Origin: Pedobacter cryoconitis
Lineage (GTDB): Bacteria; Bacteroidota; Bacteroidia; Sphingobacteriales; Sphingobacteriaceae
Length of the DNA: 64,000 bases
Direction of reading: 5' to 3'
Assembly (NCBI RefSeq): GCF_014200595.1
Contig: NZ_JACHCG010000001.1
Coordinates: forward strand, 2,232,001 to 2,296,000
Shown: positions 62,468 to 64,000 of the stretch, in pieces
Layout of the letters: the number at the start of each line of letters is the position of its first letter
Position numbering within the stretch: position 1 is the stretch's first letter
The notes under the pieces: model-generated
Database searches by the model: none
The model's input: the letters and a program-made list of their open reading frames with translations, nothing else
Told to the model about the DNA's origin: nothing
Position numbers and translations under genes: made by a program

Positions 62468-63205
62468 ATGAAAATATTAGTTTGTATCAGTAACGTGCCC
62501 GACACAACGACAAAAATAACTTTTACTAATGATAATACCCAATTCAATACTGCGGGAGTTACGTTTATCGTAAATCCGTATGATGAAATTGCATTATCAA
62601 GAGCGATTGAACTTTGTGCTGGCGGAAAGGGGACAGTAACAGTAATTAATGTTGGAGAAAGTGCTACTGAACCAACAATCAGAAAAGCATTGGCCATTGG
62701 TGCCGATGACGCTGTCAGAATTGATGCAGCTCCGCGTGATGCTTATTTCACAGCTTTTCAGATCGCTGAATATGCTAAAGAAGGTAATTTTGATATGATC
62801 CTTACCGGTCGTGAGTCAATTGATTATAACGGTGCGCAGGTAGCTGCAATGGTAGGTGGCTTTTTAGATATCCCATCTATCTCTATTATCAAAAAATTAG
62901 ACTATGACGGAACTACTGCAACTCTGGAAAGAGAAATTGAAGGTGGTAAAGAAGTAGTAACCGTAACTGGTAAATTTGTAGCCAGCTGTGCTGAAGGCGT
63001 AGCGGTTCCAACTATCCCAACCATGAGAGGTATCATGTCAGCAAGATCAAAACCATTAGTAGTAGTTGCTGCACAGCCAATTGAAGAAGTAATTAAAGTA
63101 GTACAGTTTGAAACCCCTCCTGCCCGCGGAACCGTAAAGTTGATTCCGGCAGAAGAAGCTGCCAGCCTGATCAGCCTGCTGCATACCGAAGCTAAAGTAA
63201 TCTAA
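62468..63205 (+). CDS. etfB: Electron transfer flavoprotein, beta subunit
   Basis: 245 residues with the family opening KILVCISNVPDTTTKITF and NPYDEIALSRAIEL. The AMP-binding stretch is GRESIDYNGAQVAAMVGGFL. With etfA it makes a soluble FAD heterodimer that moves electrons from acyl-CoA dehydrogenases to the quinone pool. etfA starts 44 bp downstream on the same strand. Confidence 0.95.
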   Translation: MKILVCISNVPDTTTKITFTNDNTQFNTAGVTFIVNPYDEIALSRAIELCAGGKGTVTVINVGESATEPTIRKALAIGADDAVRIDAAPRDAYFTAFQIAEYAKEGNFDMILTGRESIDYNGAQVAAMVGGFLDIPSISIIKKLDYDGTTATLEREIEGGKEVVTVTGKFVASCAEGVAVPTIPTMRGIMSARSKPLVVVAAQPIEEVIKVVQFETPPARGTVKLIPAEEAASLISLLHTEAKVI

Positions 63206-63249
63206 GGTCTGTTTTAAAAAATTAAGTATAAAAATCTAAGCGAAAAAAT

Positions 63250-64000
63250 ATGTCAGTTTTAGTATATGTAGAACAAGTCGACGGTAAGTTTAAGAAATCC
63301 GTATTTGAAGCGGTTTCTTATGCAAAAGCCATTGCAGATAAAACAGGGACTAGCCTTACCGCAGTATCTATCGGTAACGTTGCAGATAGCGAATTACAAG
63401 AATTAGGTAAATATGGTGCTGCCAAAGTATTAAACGTGGCGAGCGCAGAATTAAAGAATTTCGTAAACCAGGCCTATGCTGCTGTCATTGCAGAAGCTGC
63501 TCAGAAAGAAAGTGCTGAAGTTATTGTACTTTCCAATTCCTTTACAGGAAAAGGGCTTGCACCACGTGTAGCTGTTAAATTAAAAGCAGGTTTAGTTGAT
63601 GGTGCTGTAGAGCTTCCACAATTAGATGGCGGTAAGTTTTTAGTTAAAAAAGGCGCTTTCTCCGGAAAAGCATTCGCTGTTGCTGAGCTGATTTCAGCAA
63701 ACAAAGTTATCGCATTGAATCCAAACGCTTTCGGCGTTAAAGAATCACCTGTTACTGCAACAATCGAAGCCTTCTCTCCTGCTGTTCAGCCTACTGACCT
63801 TGCAGCAATTGTTAAAGAAATCGTAAGAGCTACAGATAAAGTTTCTCTGCCTGATGCTGAACTGGTTGTTTCTGCGGGAAGAGGTCTTAAAGGACCGGAA
63901 AACTGGGGTATGATCGAAGAATTAGCAGGATTGCTAGGTGCAGCTACAGCTTGCTCTAAACCAGTTTCGGATGCAGACTGGAGACCACACTCAGAACACG
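63250..64000 (+). CDS. etfA: Electron transfer flavoprotein, alpha subunit (cut by window end)
   Basis: The first 250 residues are present from the ATG at 63250. Domain I (SVLVYVEQVDGKFKKSVFEA; SNSFTGKGLAPRVAVKL) is complete. The FAD-binding domain begins with SAGRGLKGPENWGMIEELA and GAATACSKPVSDADWRPHSE, where the window stops just before the expected GQTG-type FAD motif. It pairs with etfB upstream. Confidence 0.95.
   Translation, partial: MSVLVYVEQVDGKFKKSVFEAVSYAKAIADKTGTSLTAVSIGNVADSELQELGKYGAAKVLNVASAELKNFVNQAYAAVIAEAAQKESAEVIVLSNSFTGKGLAPRVAVKLKAGLVDGAVELPQLDGGKFLVKKGAFSGKAFAVAELISANKVIALNPNAFGVKESPVTATIEAFSPAVQPTDLAAIVKEIVRATDKVSLPDAELVVSAGRGLKGPENWGMIEELAGLLGAATACSKPVSDADWRPHSEH

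Noticed and set aside
1..64000. CRISPR array, restriction or toxin-antitoxin system, prophage
   Set aside because: No spaced direct repeats, cas-like, methyltransferase/nuclease, toxin/antitoxin or phage structural genes were recognised on either strand.

Overview
The window reads as chromosomal DNA of a Bacteroidetes species, most likely a Sphingobacteriaceae member close to Pedobacter. This is an inference from gene content. Pointers are a fecI/fecR/TonB-receptor cassette whose receptor has an STN domain, a GH92 mannosidase, a PorE-like TPR/beta-propeller/OmpA protein, a stand-alone glycine-rich RRM protein, a split 5'-nucleotidase, and several -7 boxes of the TAnnTTTG type just upstream of start codons. 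The sequence is moderately AT-rich, densely coded, and mostly housekeeping.

Layout. 1-9.1 kb: a cut MFS gene, methionine aminopeptidase, an ElaA-like acetyltransferase, aquaporin Z, an intact AraC regulator, an ankyrin lipoprotein with an amidohydrolase, and an MFS exporter beside an AraC gene broken by a single in-frame TAG. 9.1-13.7 kb: ECF sigma factor, FecR anti-sigma factor and TonB-dependent receptor, one signalling and uptake cassette on the minus strand. 13.8-19.5 kb: small accessory genes, a 34-bp-arm palindrome, two divergent SDR oxidoreductases around a 29-bp-arm palindrome, and a second AraC gene with a one-base frameshift. 19.5-23.7 kb: the least ordinary part, with a decayed minus-strand reading frame, a seven-heme cytochrome, a very AT-rich acyltransferase, and tRNA-Lys with a displaced copy of its 3' end and terminator about 720 bp away. 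A small acidic peptide gene ending in Gly-Gly lies between the two copies.

23.7-42 kb: GH92 mannosidase, mnmA, the two halves of a 5'-nucleotidase, glutathione peroxidase, topA, the alpha-2-macroglobulin/penicillin-binding protein 1C pair, a lysoplasmalogenase and an RRM protein. 42-53 kb: a YhhQ-type transporter, the methionine aminotransferase/omega-amidase pair, glycosylasparaginase, cutC, lepA, folD, a Rieske protein, queE and the PorE-like protein. 53-64 kb: the KDO/LPS sugar genes kdsA and kdsD flanking recQ, manC, rlmB, dnaB, chrA, a TPR protein, etfB and the start of etfA.

I found no CRISPR array, defence island, prophage or intact insertion sequence. The strongest non-routine signals are the two single-base-broken AraC regulators and the third decayed frame, the two long perfect palindromes, the tRNA-Lys 3'-end duplication with its orphan peptide gene, and the split, permuted 5'-nucleotidase. 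I do not see a clearly new multi-gene system.
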